Shown one piece after another: positions 1 to 7,260 of a stretch of DNA of 39,565 nt. The position numbers and the translations under genes are program-made. The notes under the pieces were generated by a model. That model saw only the letters and a program-made list of their open reading frames with translations, was not told the DNA's origin and searched no databases. Each line of letters starts with the position of its first letter. Within the stretch, counting starts at the first letter, position 1. Origin of the DNA: Streptomyces hirsutus (GTDB lineage Bacteria; Actinomycetota; Actinomycetes; Streptomycetales; Streptomycetaceae); assembly GCF_001418415.1 (NCBI RefSeq), contig NZ_LIQT01000015.1, positions 1 through 39,565 of the forward strand. The letters are read 5' to 3'.

Positions 1-258
1 CGGGCCCGGCCGGCCTGGAGATCTTGCCCGCCGGATCGTGCTTGTCGTAGCCGAGGTGGTCGGTGATTTCGCCCTCGAGGGCGGATTCCAGCCGCGCTTG
101 GTCAGCTGTTGCAGCAGCCCGCCTTCTCCGGTCAGTTGCAGGCCCTCGGCCTGGGCCCGGCTCACCAGCTCATCGGTCAGCTGGTCGTCCCCGGCCTTCG
201 CCGACACCGCCGCTGCCGGCTCGACGGCCTCGTGATCGGTCACGTTCTCACTGGTCAT
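1..258 (-). pseudogene. IS256-family (mutator type) transposase remnant, N-terminal part
   Basis: Read from an ATG at 256-258, the minus strand encodes MTSENVTDHEAVEP and continues to GLLQQLTKR. The frame is then lost near 90-97: one base is missing after the ACCAAGCGC codons. In the next frame it resumes as LESALEGEITDHLGYDKHDP, the conserved N-terminal signature of IS256-family transposases. The family uses a DDE catalytic core, which would lie beyond the left edge of the window. Residues after HDPAGK (ISRPAGP) no longer match what I expect of the family, so a second break may lie at the edge. I infer a dead element that marks the left border of the accessory segment. Confidence 0.75.
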
Positions 259-348
259 CGCAGCCGGCACTCCGCGGGTCTACCTGTACGGTAACCGTCT
301 CAACGACCTACAGTCCCTCGCTGCAGGTGGGGAGGGGCGCCCGACGTA

Positions 349-372
349 GCGTTCCCCTGCGGGAGAGAACGC
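349..372 (-). terminator. Hairpin downstream of the Ig-like protein gene
   Basis: GCGTTC (349-354) pairs with GAACGC (367-372), with CCC/GGG continuing inward. It lies about 40 nt past the stop of the minus-strand gene at 413. There is no U-tract, as is usual for Streptomyces terminators. The rest of 259-412 shows nothing I recognise. Confidence 0.4.
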
Positions 373-412
373 GGAATGCGTGCTCGTGCCGGCTGCTGAG
401 TCGTCAGGAGGG

Positions 413-916
413 TCAGTGCACGACGACGTTGTCGCTGTTGACGTTGTTGCTGTTGATGTCACCGACCGTGAAATTGATCAGGCCGTCGCAGGCGAGGAGG
501 CAGGGCCCGTTCGCAGGTGGCGTAGGGGGTACGGGCACTGCTGAGACTACGACGGTGGTCGTGTTGTTCGAAGCGAAGCAGTTGTCGTTGCCGTTGTATG
601 CGGCGGTGATGGTGTGAGTGCCGGTGGTGCTGAAGGCTGTCGTGTGTTCCGCTTGTCCGTCCGCGCCGACGGGCACGGTGTTCAGGATGTCGCCCCCGTC
701 GAAGAACGTCACGCCGAGACCTCCACTGGGGTCAGCGTCGCAGGTCACGGTCGCGGTCAGTGTCACGGGTACCCCGACGTCTGCTGCTGAGGGTGATGCT
801 GTGACCGTCGTCGTCGAGTCGACAGCTGCCGCTGCCGGCGAAGCGAGGCCCACTACGGCGGCCAGCGCCAGGATGGTGCCGGTCTTCCACATTCTTCGGT
901 CTTGCCGACGTTTCAC
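413..916 (-). CDS. Secreted bacterial Ig-like domain protein
   Basis: A 167-residue exported protein. I chose the GTG at 914-916 because AAGGAG lies 8 nt upstream; longer in-frame readings lack such a site. Residues 1-31 form a Sec signal: basic VKRRQDRR, a hydrophobic stretch, then SPAAAA before VDST. Residues about 32-120 form one Ig-like beta-sandwich of the Big_3 type (TTTVTASPSAADVG, GTHTITAAYNG). The tail after a Pro-rich linker has two Cys (GPCLLACDGL) and an Asn/Val-rich end (DINSNNVNSDNVVVH). Ig-like domains usually mediate adhesion or act as spacers; the function here is unknown. It stands alone, in the same orientation as the two TIG genes to its right. Confidence 0.75.
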   Translation of the reverse strand: MKRRQDRRMWKTGTILALAAVVGLASPAAAAVDSTTTVTASPSAADVGVPVTLTATVTCDADPSGGLGVTFFDGGDILNTVPVGADGQAEHTTAFSTTGTHTITAAYNGNDNCFASNNTTTVVVSAVPVPPTPPANGPCLLACDGLINFTVGDINSNNVNSDNVVVH

Positions 917-1197
917 GGTTTCGGCTCCTTGGTCTGTCTCGGTGATAGGTCTGCCATGACTGGCCAAGCGTCACGTTACGCCGCAGGTTCTCGCATTCTG
1001 GGGAGCCTTGGGCCTAGTCAACCCACTCGGACCAGAGGCACGGCGGGGCGGGAAGCACGGTTCGCGGATTCCAGGACGGCTATGCGCAACGGTCCCTTTG
1101 TATGTCGGCAAGTTCGCCCAGTGTCGAAGCAATCGCGCCCGGACCAGGAACGAAAACCGGCGGAGGATCTCCGAGGAGAGGGTCGGTCCCCGTGTCG

Positions 1198-1213
1198 CCC
1201 GAGCGGTCTCGGG
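1198..1213 (-). terminator. Hairpin at the 3' end of the first TIG gene
   Basis: CCCGAG (1198-1203), loop CGGT, CTCGGG (1208-1213), starting 7 nt past the TAG stop at 1220-1222. The remaining 917-1197 holds the upstream region of the Ig-like gene; I see no further gene in it. Confidence 0.5.
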
Positions 1214-1219
1214 GCGGAT

Positions 1220-2029
1220 CTAGATGCTGGGAGACGCGACACGTGTGTAGGTGAGGGAGTTGCTGGTGCCGCCGATCGTGGTCACGTTGACGGAAACGGG
1301 GCCGGGTGCCCCCGCTGGGGCGGTCGCGGCAACTGTGGTGTCGGACAGCACGTTGAAGGCCGCGGGTGCGGCACCGAAGTGGACGGCGGTCGTGGTGGCC
1401 AGGCTGCTGCCGGTGAGAGTGATGCCGGCTCCGGCGTCGGTGGGCCCCTGTGTGGGGGTGAGGGAGCCGAGGGACGGTGGAGTCACGTAGGTGTAGATGA
1501 CGGAGTTGCTGATGCCGCCCGGGCCGGTGACGGTCACGGCGACAGAGCCCGCCCCTGCGGGGGCGACGGCGGTGATCTGGGTGGGGGAGTTGACGGTGTA
1601 GCTGGTGGCGGGTGTGCTGCCGAAGGTGACTGCCGTGGCCCCGGTGAGGTCGGCCCCGGTGAGGATGACGGTGGTGCCGCCCGAAGACGGCCCCTGGCTC
1701 GGCGACGCGGCGGTCAGGGAGGGTTGTGCCGCGTAGGCATAGGGGCGCGAGTTGCTGGTTCCGCCGGGCGTTTTGACGGTCACGGCAACGGTGCCGGTTC
1801 CGGACGGGGCTACTGCGGTGATCTTCGTCGAGGAGTCGACGGTGTAGCCGAGGGCCGCTTTGGTGCCGAACATGACGGCGGTGATTCCGACGAAACCGCT
1901 GCCGTTCAGGACGACGCTGTTGTTGCCTGCCGCAGGGCCCGTACTGGGTACGACCGAGGTGAGAACGGGAACGGCGGCGATGACGGCGGTGGGCCGGGCT
2001 GTTCCCGCCACGGCGGCGTTGTCTGTCAC
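1220..2029 (-). CDS. IPT/TIG-repeat protein, three repeats, no signal peptide
   Basis: A protein of 269 residues from the GTG at 2027-2029, chosen because GGAG lies 5 nt upstream; an ATG at 2171-2173 is in frame but has no ribosome site and adds a Pro/Arg-rich segment unlike the rest. Three tandem Ig-like IPT/TIG units of about 80 residues follow. Each opens with a P-x-x-GP-x-x-GG-type turn (VVPSTGPAAGN, ASPSQGPSSGG, LTPTQGPTDAG), passes a TGxxxxxxTAVxFG strand pair and ends with a V-x-V-x-T-x-GG hairpin. TIG domains occur in adhesins, receptors and polysaccharide-binding proteins. There is no signal peptide, membrane helix or anchor. It lies downstream of, and parallel to, the paralogue at 2236. 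The function is unknown. Confidence 0.75.
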   Translation of the reverse strand: MTDNAAVAGTARPTAVIAAVPVLTSVVPSTGPAAGNNSVVLNGSGFVGITAVMFGTKAALGYTVDSSTKITAVAPSGTGTVAVTVKTPGGTSNSRPYAYAAQPSLTAASPSQGPSSGGTTVILTGADLTGATAVTFGSTPATSYTVNSPTQITAVAPAGAGSVAVTVTGPGGISNSVIYTYVTPPSLGSLTPTQGPTDAGAGITLTGSSLATTTAVHFGAAPAAFNVLSDTTVAATAPAGAPGPVSVNVTTIGGTSNSLTYTRVASPSI

Positions 2030-2120
2030 GGTGTCTCCGTAGAGTGTCGGGCGGGCCCGGGAGGGCAGAAGAGAGCTGACGGGTTGCCCTGCCTCTGCCT
2101 CTTGAGGGCGGGCTGTGGGG

Positions 2121-2153
2121 CCCCCGGCCCAGGTGGGGTTTCCGGGCCGGGGG
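2121..2153 (-). terminator. Long hairpin between the two minus-strand TIG genes
   Basis: CCCCCGGCCC (2121-2130) pairs perfectly with GGGCCGGGGG (2144-2153) around a 13-nt loop. It sits upstream of the favoured GTG start of the 1220-2029 gene and downstream of the 2236-2979 gene, so it probably ends or attenuates read-through from the latter. If the longer ATG start (2173) were used instead, this hairpin would lie inside the coding region, which is another reason to prefer the GTG. Confidence 0.55.
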
Positions 2154-2200
2154 CTTGGAGGCGGACGGGCCATGGTGGGCTACCACGTCCGCTCCGGACG

Positions 2201-2223
2201 GGCCGGCCGCTGAGAGGCCGGCC
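2201..2223 (-). terminator. Hairpin 12 nt past the stop of the second TIG gene
   Basis: GGCCGGCC (2201-2208), loop GCTGAGA, GGCCGGCC (2216-2223). This is an 8-bp all-GC stem close to the TGA at 2236-2238. Together with 2121-2153 it makes a tandem terminator. Confidence 0.6.
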
Positions 2224-2235
2224 ACTGAGGGGTGG

Positions 2236-2979
2236 TCAGATGCCGGGACCGGCGACGTAGGTGAACGCGTCCGCGAGGATGGCGCTGCCTGCGTCGTTGG
2301 TCACGACGACGTCGACGGGACCGCCGGTGCCGGGGGGCGTGACGGCCGACAGCGAGGTGCCGGAGATCACGGTGAACGGTGCCGGGTTGCCGTCGAAGGT
2401 GACCTGGTTGGTGCTGGTGAAGCCGGTGCCGGTAAGGGTCACCGCGGTGCCGCCGGACTCCGGTCCCTCCGTCGGGACGACCGACGTCACCGTCGGGGCG
2501 GCGACGTAGGTGTACGAGAGCCCGTTGTTGGTGCCGCCGGCCGTGGTGACGCTGACGCCGACCGATCCGGCCGCGCCGGCCGGTGCGACGACCGTGAGCT
2601 GGCTGTCGGACACCACCGTCGGCACCGCGGTGTTGGCACCGAAGGAGACGCTGGTGGCACTGGAGAATCCGGTGCCGTTGATGGTGATGGTGTCGCCGCC
2701 CGCGGTCGACCCGAAGGCCGGGCTGAGGGACTGCTTGAACGGCGCCCCGACGTAGTAGAACGGGATCGGGTTGCTCGTCCCTCCCGGGGTGGTCACGGTG
2801 ACGCCGACCGCTCCGGTGCCGGAGGGGGAGACTGCGGTGACCTGAGTGGGCGTGACGTTGGTGACGGAGGTGGCGAGTCGCGTGCCGAAGCGCACGGCTG
2901 TGGTACCGGTGAGGTTGCTGCCGGTGATCGTGACAGGTGTTCCGCCGCCGCTGGATCCTTGGTTCGGACTGATAGGCAT
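2236..2979 (-). CDS. IPT/TIG-repeat protein, three repeats, no signal peptide
   Basis: A protein of 247 residues. The ATG at 2977-2979 is fixed by a perfect AGGAGG 7 nt upstream. Translation enters the first TIG unit directly (MPISPNQGSSGGGTPVTITG), so no signal peptide is possible. Three TIG units lie at about 1-79, 80-163 and 164-247, each ending in a YYV/YTYV strand plus AP/GP. The first unit closely resembles the first unit of the divergent gene at 3654 (PNQGS-GGG, GTTxVxxGTR, TPSG, TTPGGT), so the two share a recent duplication. It is the first minus-strand gene of a divergent pair. The family is extracellular elsewhere; the route out, if any, is not visible. The function is unknown. Confidence 0.85.
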   Translation of the reverse strand: MPISPNQGSSGGGTPVTITGSNLTGTTAVRFGTRLATSVTNVTPTQVTAVSPSGTGAVGVTVTTPGGTSNPIPFYYVGAPFKQSLSPAFGSTAGGDTITINGTGFSSATSVSFGANTAVPTVVSDSQLTVVAPAGAAGSVGVSVTTAGGTNNGLSYTYVAAPTVTSVVPTEGPESGGTAVTLTGTGFTSTNQVTFDGNPAPFTVISGTSLSAVTPPGTGGPVDVVVTNDAGSAILADAFTYVAGPGI

Positions 2980-3653
2980 GAGTGTTCCTCCTCGCTCGGC
3001 ATGCGGTACATTGCCGAGCAGTGATGAGGCGTTCGGTCCACTCGCGTCCCGAATGAGGGCGAGCCGGCTCTCGTGTCCACTGGCCAAGTGGCATCTCGAT
3101 GGCCTTGCGCCAATGCCCGGTCGACGGTCTGCAGCCGTCGGCGCTGTGCGCAGGGCCTGTCGAGAATCACAGCCTGTTCAGGCTGGAACTGCCGCCTGAT
3201 CAGGGGCTTGCCCGTGTCGGTTTGCGGACTCGAATGCCGCTGATACGGACACCAGAATCAACCCAGCAGAGTGACAAGCCAGCAAGGCTTTCGTCGGAGA
3301 ATCAGCCGTTCAGGTGAGCGCCACGGAATGAAAAAGGGGCGTATCAGCGGCGTATTGACGAAAATATGTTCATATGTCAATTCGCGATCGCGTCCGTGAT
3401 CGTAGCGGTGACGAAGCTGCGGACCCAGTGAACGGCCGCACTCTGACGCGGAAGCAGTCGCCGCGCGCCACGCAGCGTCGGCTGGATGCACGCCTGCGAA
3501 CACGTACCTCTTTCGAGTGACATATGCTCCCTGCCCTTGCCGCGCCCTCGAGCAGTGGGCTACTCCGAAGAGGAGAACCACCGCGGTCATCGATGCAAGG
3601 GACCGGCCGAAGAAGCACCCGCCGATCGGCCGACATCATCAGGGAGCGCCCCC
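2980..3653. promoter_or_regulatory. Divergent intergenic region of the TIG genes
   Basis: About 670 nt with no convincing gene separate two divergently transcribed TIG genes. The stretch 3330-3400 is markedly AT-rich for this genome. It contains an interrupted inverted repeat: TTGAC (3355-3359), 4 nt, ATATG (3364-3368), TT, CATAT (3371-3375), GTCAA (3376-3380). I infer a shared control region with a candidate operator. No clear -35/-10 pair with 17-18 nt spacing could be assigned. Each flanking gene has its own strong ribosome site. Confidence 0.45.
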
Positions 3654-4970
3654 ATGGCGGTCATACCGAATCAGGGATCCACGGGTGGGGGCGACGCGGT
3701 GACACTCACCGGCAGCCACTTCACCGGCACCACCAGCGTGCTCTACGGCACCCGCCGGGCTGCGAGTTTCACGGTGCTCAGCGCCTCGACCACCGCCACC
3801 GTCACCCCCTCCGGCCACGGCCCCGTCCCGGTCTCGGTCACCACCCCCGGCGGAACGGGCGTCGTCGGCAGTTTCTACTACCTGCCGCCACCCTCCTTCC
3901 GCCTCACTCCGCCACCCGCCGGCCCCTTGGCCGGCGGCAACACGGCGACCCTCACAGGGCTCGGCCTCTACACCACGTACGAGGTCCTCTTCGGTGCGCA
4001 GGCCGCCGCCTTCACCGTCGACTCCGACGGTCAACTCACTGTCACCGTTCCCGCGGCTGCCTCCGCAGGTCCGGTGACGATCACCGTACGAACCAGGGGC
4101 GGAACCGCCGGTGGGGTCGTCTACACCTACCTCGACTCGCCGTCCATCACTGTTCTCACCCCGGACAAAGGGCCGGTGGACGGGGGCAATCTCGTCGTCA
4201 TCACCGGAACCGCGTTCTCCTACACCACTGGGGTCACCGTCGGTGGCGCGCCCGCCCTCTCCTGGCGGATCGCCTCCGACACGGAGATCCACGCCCTGCT
4301 CCCAGCGGGAGAACTCGGCCCGGTCGACATCTCCGTCATCACCCTCGGCGGCACCGCGACCGCTGCGGACGCGTACACCTATCTGGGACGCTTCGCGGTG
4401 CTGGGCGGCGCGTCGGTCACCAACACCGGCCCCTCCGAAGTCACCGGGGATCTCGGCGTGAGCCCGGGAGTGTCCGTCACCGGATTCCCGCCCGGTCAGG
4501 TTCACGGCGTGATCCACATCACCGACGCTGATGCCCTTCAGGCTCGCACCGATCTCATCGCCACCTACGAGACCGCCGTCGCCCAGCTCCCGGACGCCGA
4601 CGTTTCCGGGGACCTCGGCGGCCTGACGCTGACTCCCGGCGTCTACAACGCCCCCACGTCCCTCGCTCTCACCGGCACGCTCACCCTGGACGCCCAGGGC
4701 GACCGCAACGCCGAATGGGTTTTCCAAATCGGATCCACGTTGACCACGGCAACGGCCAGCCGCGTGCTCCTCATCAACGGTGCCACGGCCAGGAACGTGA
4801 TCTGGCAAATCGGAAGCTCAGCCACTCTCGGCACCGATACCGCCTTCACGGGCAGGATCCTGGCCCTGACATCTATCACCGTGAACGCCGGTGTAACCAT
4901 CCACGGACAGGCCCTGGCCATCAATGGCTCGGTCACTCTCGACACCAACACCATCACCCGCCCCTGGTAA
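3654..4970 (+). CDS. IPT/TIG-repeat protein fused to an ice-binding-like (DUF3494) domain
   Basis: A protein of 438 residues. The ATG at 3654 is chosen for AGGGAG 7 nt upstream and because MAVIPNQGSTGGG matches the start of the divergent paralogue; upstream in-frame codons lack a ribosome site. TIG units lie at about 2-82, 83-162 and 163-243. The remaining 195 residues match the DUF3494/ice-binding-like family: FAVLGGASVTNTGPSEVTGD, LGVSPG, VTGFPPG, GDLGGLTLTPGVY, LTLDAQGD, VIWQIGSSATLGT and ILALTSITVNAG are its characteristic blocks. That fold is a right-handed beta-solenoid. Some members bind ice; many bacterial members are adhesin tips with no proven ice activity. There is no signal peptide. 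I am sure of the domains, not of the role. Confidence 0.85.
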   Translation: MAVIPNQGSTGGGDAVTLTGSHFTGTTSVLYGTRRAASFTVLSASTTATVTPSGHGPVPVSVTTPGGTGVVGSFYYLPPPSFRLTPPPAGPLAGGNTATLTGLGLYTTYEVLFGAQAAAFTVDSDGQLTVTVPAAASAGPVTITVRTRGGTAGGVVYTYLDSPSITVLTPDKGPVDGGNLVVITGTAFSYTTGVTVGGAPALSWRIASDTEIHALLPAGELGPVDISVITLGGTATAADAYTYLGRFAVLGGASVTNTGPSEVTGDLGVSPGVSVTGFPPGQVHGVIHITDADALQARTDLIATYETAVAQLPDADVSGDLGGLTLTPGVYNAPTSLALTGTLTLDAQGDRNAEWVFQIGSTLTTATASRVLLINGATARNVIWQIGSSATLGTDTAFTGRILALTSITVNAGVTIHGQALAINGSVTLDTNTITRPW

Positions 4971-4977
4971 TGAACAC

Positions 4978-4996
4978 GCCTGGCCGGGTGCCAGGC
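4978..4996 (+). terminator. Hairpin after the TIG-DUF3494 gene
   Basis: GCCTGGC (4978-4984), loop CGGGT, GCCAGGC (4990-4996), starting 7 nt past the TAA stop. From here to 5250 I see no gene. The segment just before 5250 (CTTGATCGTGGACACC near 5181) resembles the left flank of IS3-type elements. Confidence 0.65.
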
Positions 4997-5250
4997 CGCA
5001 AGAGGATCGTCTGACCTTGGCCAAACTGCTGACTGAGCAAGCTTCATGATCAAGAATGGAAGAGACGGCCTGGCCTGCCCTCCTTCCCGCGTATTCGCTG
5101 CAGAGGCAGGCCGGCCGCCCACGCGCGCAGGAAGGCCGTGGTGACCGGAGCAGAGGCGACTCGCCACCTGAAGCTTCCCCTTGATCGTGGACACCTGGAG
5201 ACTGGGACGTGAGATTCCAGAGGAAGCAGCGCCAGGTGGGAAGTAAGTAC

Positions 5251-5612
5251 ATGAAGCGGTAGTCGGAGGAGTACAAGCGGGACGCCATCGCGCTCGTCCG
5301 CTCCTCCGGCAGGACCGTGACCGAGGTCGCCCGGGAGCTCGGCGTCAGTCCGGAGAGTCTGCGCAACTGGGTCCGGCGCGAGCGGGTCGACCGGGCGAGG
5401 GCACGCCCGGCGAGCTGACCAGCGCCGAGCGTGAGGAACTGCGGCGGCTGCGCGGGCAGAACCGCGTCATCCACGCGGATAAGGCCAACCACCCCGTCAC
5501 CCTGCTGTGCCGGGCAATGAAAGTCGCCCGCTCCTCCTCCTACGCCTGGCGTGACGGCGAAGCCGCCCGCCGGGCCCGCCAGATGGCCGACGACGCGCTC
5601 GCGTACGAGATA
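5251..5612 (+). pseudogene. IS3-family transposase remnant (orfA start joined to an orfB piece)
   Basis: ATG at 5251 begins MKR, then an in-frame TAG (5260-5262) sits where family members have a sense codon. Reading on gives SEEYKRDAIALVRSSGRTVT, then EVARELGVSPESLRNWV, the helix-turn-helix of IS3-type OrfA. A one-base loss near 5392-5396 shifts the frame, and EGTPGELTSAEREELRRLRG continues in the next frame. The sequence then jumps directly to an OrfB-like N-terminus (ADKANHPVTLLCRAMKVARS, SYAWRDGEAARRARQMADDA). The middle is therefore deleted and the DDE core is missing. It ends where the oppositely oriented IS701 remnant starts (about 5605-5615; exact join uncertain). It is inactive. Confidence 0.8.
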
Positions 5613-6352
5613 CGGCGGGGCCACCGGCCCCGCGTCGCCGGGCTGGGCCGACAGCGTGGCGGAGATCCCGACCACATAACTCAGGCCCCGCGCGTTCAGG
5701 CCGAGCCGAAAGGCCGCGGCGTCGCCGTATCCGGCATCCGCGATGGCCAGCGGCACCTCGATCCCCCAGGAGCGGGTCTCATCGAACATGTCCAGGGCCG
5801 GCTGTCACTTCTCCACGTGCCCGACATCGGCGGGGATGCCGCAGCGCCGGCGGCAACCTTGTCCGGGTCCGCTTTCGGCGAGGCGGAATCCCAGGTCTGG
5901 GGCAGGGACAGCCGCCAGTTGACCGCCGCCGAGGCGTGATCGCAGGCCAGGTGCATGGAGACGCCCACCTGGCAGTTGGTGACCTTGCCCGCGGTGCCGG
6001 TGTACTGCCGCGACACGCACGCCGAGGCGTTGCCGTCCTTGAGGAAGCCGGTGTCGTCGAAAACCAGCGCGGTCGGCCGGAATGCCTCTTCCATTCTCCA
6101 GGCCGGCCGGGCCCGGATGTGGGCCGGATCCCACGGGCTGGTGGTGATGAAGTGCGCCAGCGCCTGCCGGTTTCCGTCCTCACCCAGCCGGGCCGCCATC
6201 GGCTCGACCGACTTGCGTGTGCCGTCGGTCAGCAGCCCGCGCAGGTAGACCTGCCCCCACCGGCGCTGGTCGTTGCGCGCGAACGGCTCGAACACCTCCT
6301 CCGCGAACATTTCCGACTCACCATGCACCGCAGCAATCTCGTCCGGAGCCAC
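5613..6352 (-). pseudogene. IS701-family transposase remnant, frameshifted and truncated
   Basis: From a GTG at 6350-6352 the minus strand reads MAPDEIAAVHGESEMFAEEV, then FARNDQRRWGQVYLRGLLTD and KSVEPMAARLGEDGNRQALA. It continues into VFDDTGFLKDGNASACVSRQ, the first DDE-containing block of IS701 transposases. The frame breaks near 5845-5855. The next frame continues RCGIPADVGHVEK, meets a TGA at 5805-5807 in the place of a conserved Trp, then runs on as QPALDMFDETRSWGIEVPLA, IADAGYGDAAAFRLGL and YVVGISATLSAQ before stopping at the IS3 remnant. About the last 40% of the protein is absent. Two independent lesions plus truncation make it dead. Confidence 0.85.
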
Positions 6353-6474
6353 ACCCGCTCAACGCCATACCGAACCCAAAAGAAACACCCCACACCCACC
6401 GACCTGACCAAGCACTGATAATGCCCCGGCAGGCAACGTTTACCCGTCAAGGAGCGGTGTCCGATGCATGCTCT

Positions 6475-6505
6475 GGGGGTACCCCCTGCTCGGAGAGCTT
6501 GGGGG
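6475..6505. repeat. G-rich dispersed repeat with alternative hairpins
   Basis: GGGGGTACCCCC (6475-6486) is a perfect palindrome. Its C-run can instead pair with GGGGG at 6501-6505 through GCTC/GAGC (6487-6490 region with 6495-6498). Related G-run/C-run/G-run blocks occur between genes in Streptomyces and again at 26477-26498 here. It lies in the 6353-6624 gap upstream of the adenosyltransferase gene; I see no gene in that gap. Confidence 0.5.
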
Positions 6506-6611
6506 AGTGCCGGCCGGAAGTCCTCGCACTGGACGTACTTGGGGTTTCGGCCGGTGCGGCGAAAGGGCGTGCCGGGCGTCGCGACGGGGCGAACGTGGCC
6601 TGTTGGGGCAC

Positions 6612-6624
6612 TAGGCTTGGCCGC
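6612..6624 (+). promoter_or_regulatory. Possible -10 box for a leaderless adenosyltransferase transcript
   Basis: TAGGCT (6612-6617) ends 7 nt before the ATG at 6625. No ribosome site precedes that ATG. The spacing fits transcription starting at the A of ATG, which is common in Streptomyces. No clear -35 was seen. Confidence 0.35.
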
Positions 6625-7197
6625 ATGGTCAATCTGACGCGTATCTACACCAGGACCGGTGACAAGGGCACCACGAACCTGGGCGACATGAGCCGGGTCC
6701 CCAAGACCGATCCACGGATCTCCGCCTACGCCGACAGCAACGAGGCGAACGCGGTGATCGGCACGGCCCTCGCCCTGGGCGGTCTGGAGCCGGAGGTCGC
6801 CCAGGTCCTCACCCGCGTCCAGAACGACCTGTTCGACGTGGGCGCGGACCTGTCGACGCCGGTCGTGGAGAACCCGGAGTTCCCGCCGCTGCGGGTCGAG
6901 CAGTTCTACGTGGACCGGCTGGAGGCGGACTGCGACCGCTTCAACGAGCGGCTGGAGAAGCTCCGCTCCTTCATCCTGCCGGGCGGGACGGCGGGCGCCG
7001 CCCTGCTCCACCAGGCGTGCACGGTGGTCCGCCGCGCGGAGCGCTCCACCTGGGCCGCGCTGGAGGCGCACGGCGACACGATGAACCCGCTCACCGCCAC
7101 CTACCTCAACCGCCTCTCCGACCTCCTGTTCATCCTGGCGCGCATCGCCAACAAGGAGACCGGCGACGTGCTGTGGGTGCCGGGCGGGGAGCGCTGA
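6625..7197 (+). CDS. Cob(I)yrinic acid a,c-diamide adenosyltransferase, PduO type
   Basis: A 190-residue cytoplasmic enzyme that moves the adenosyl group of ATP to cob(I)alamin, giving adenosylcobalamin. The family signature is complete: N-terminal YTRTGDKGTTNLGD (ATP-binding loop, residues 8-21), then DPRISAYADSNEANA, the helical core with VQNDLFDVGADLSTP, the FILPGGTAGAALLHQACTVV motif and C-terminal YLNRLSDLLFILAR. Length and ends are normal for the family. The start is the MVNLTRIYTRTG methionine; longer readings would run through the G-rich repeat. It converges on the membrane-protein gene to its right. Confidence 0.95.
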   Translation: MVNLTRIYTRTGDKGTTNLGDMSRVPKTDPRISAYADSNEANAVIGTALALGGLEPEVAQVLTRVQNDLFDVGADLSTPVVENPEFPPLRVEQFYVDRLEADCDRFNERLEKLRSFILPGGTAGAALLHQACTVVRRAERSTWAALEAHGDTMNPLTATYLNRLSDLLFILARIANKETGDVLWVPGGER

Positions 7198-7198
7198 A

Positions 7199-7235
7199 GG
7201 GCGCACGCTCCCGATCCGGGCGGGAGGATGCGCCC
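7199..7235 (+). terminator. Terminator of the adenosyltransferase gene
   Basis: GGGCGCA (7199-7205) pairs with TGCGCCC (7229-7235); after a 2x2 internal loop, CTCCC (7208-7212) pairs with GGGAG (7222-7226). It starts 2 nt after the stop codon. Confidence 0.7.
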
Positions 7236-7240
7236 CGGGT

Positions 7241-7260
7241 CCGCCGGTGATCACCGGCGG
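7241..7260. terminator. Perfect 20-bp palindrome containing a stop codon
   Basis: CCGCCGGTGA/TCACCGGCGG is a perfect palindrome between two convergent genes. Its centre forms the TGA stop (7251-7253, minus strand) of the membrane-protein gene. It can act on transcripts from both sides. Confidence 0.6.

Noticed and set aside
902..2260. 452-residue plus-strand frame opposite the first TIG gene
   Set aside because: Gly/Arg-rich mirror of repetitive TIG codons; no ribosome site or domain.
3258..3590. 110-residue minus-strand frame in the TIG divergent gap
   Set aside because: No ribosome site, mixed composition and it runs through the AT-rich palindrome; better explained as regulatory DNA.
4818..5789. 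323-residue minus-strand frame starting MFDETRSWG
   Set aside because: Only the first 35-45 residues are transposase; the rest reads through the IS3 remnant and unrelated DNA, so it is part of the IS701 pseudogene.
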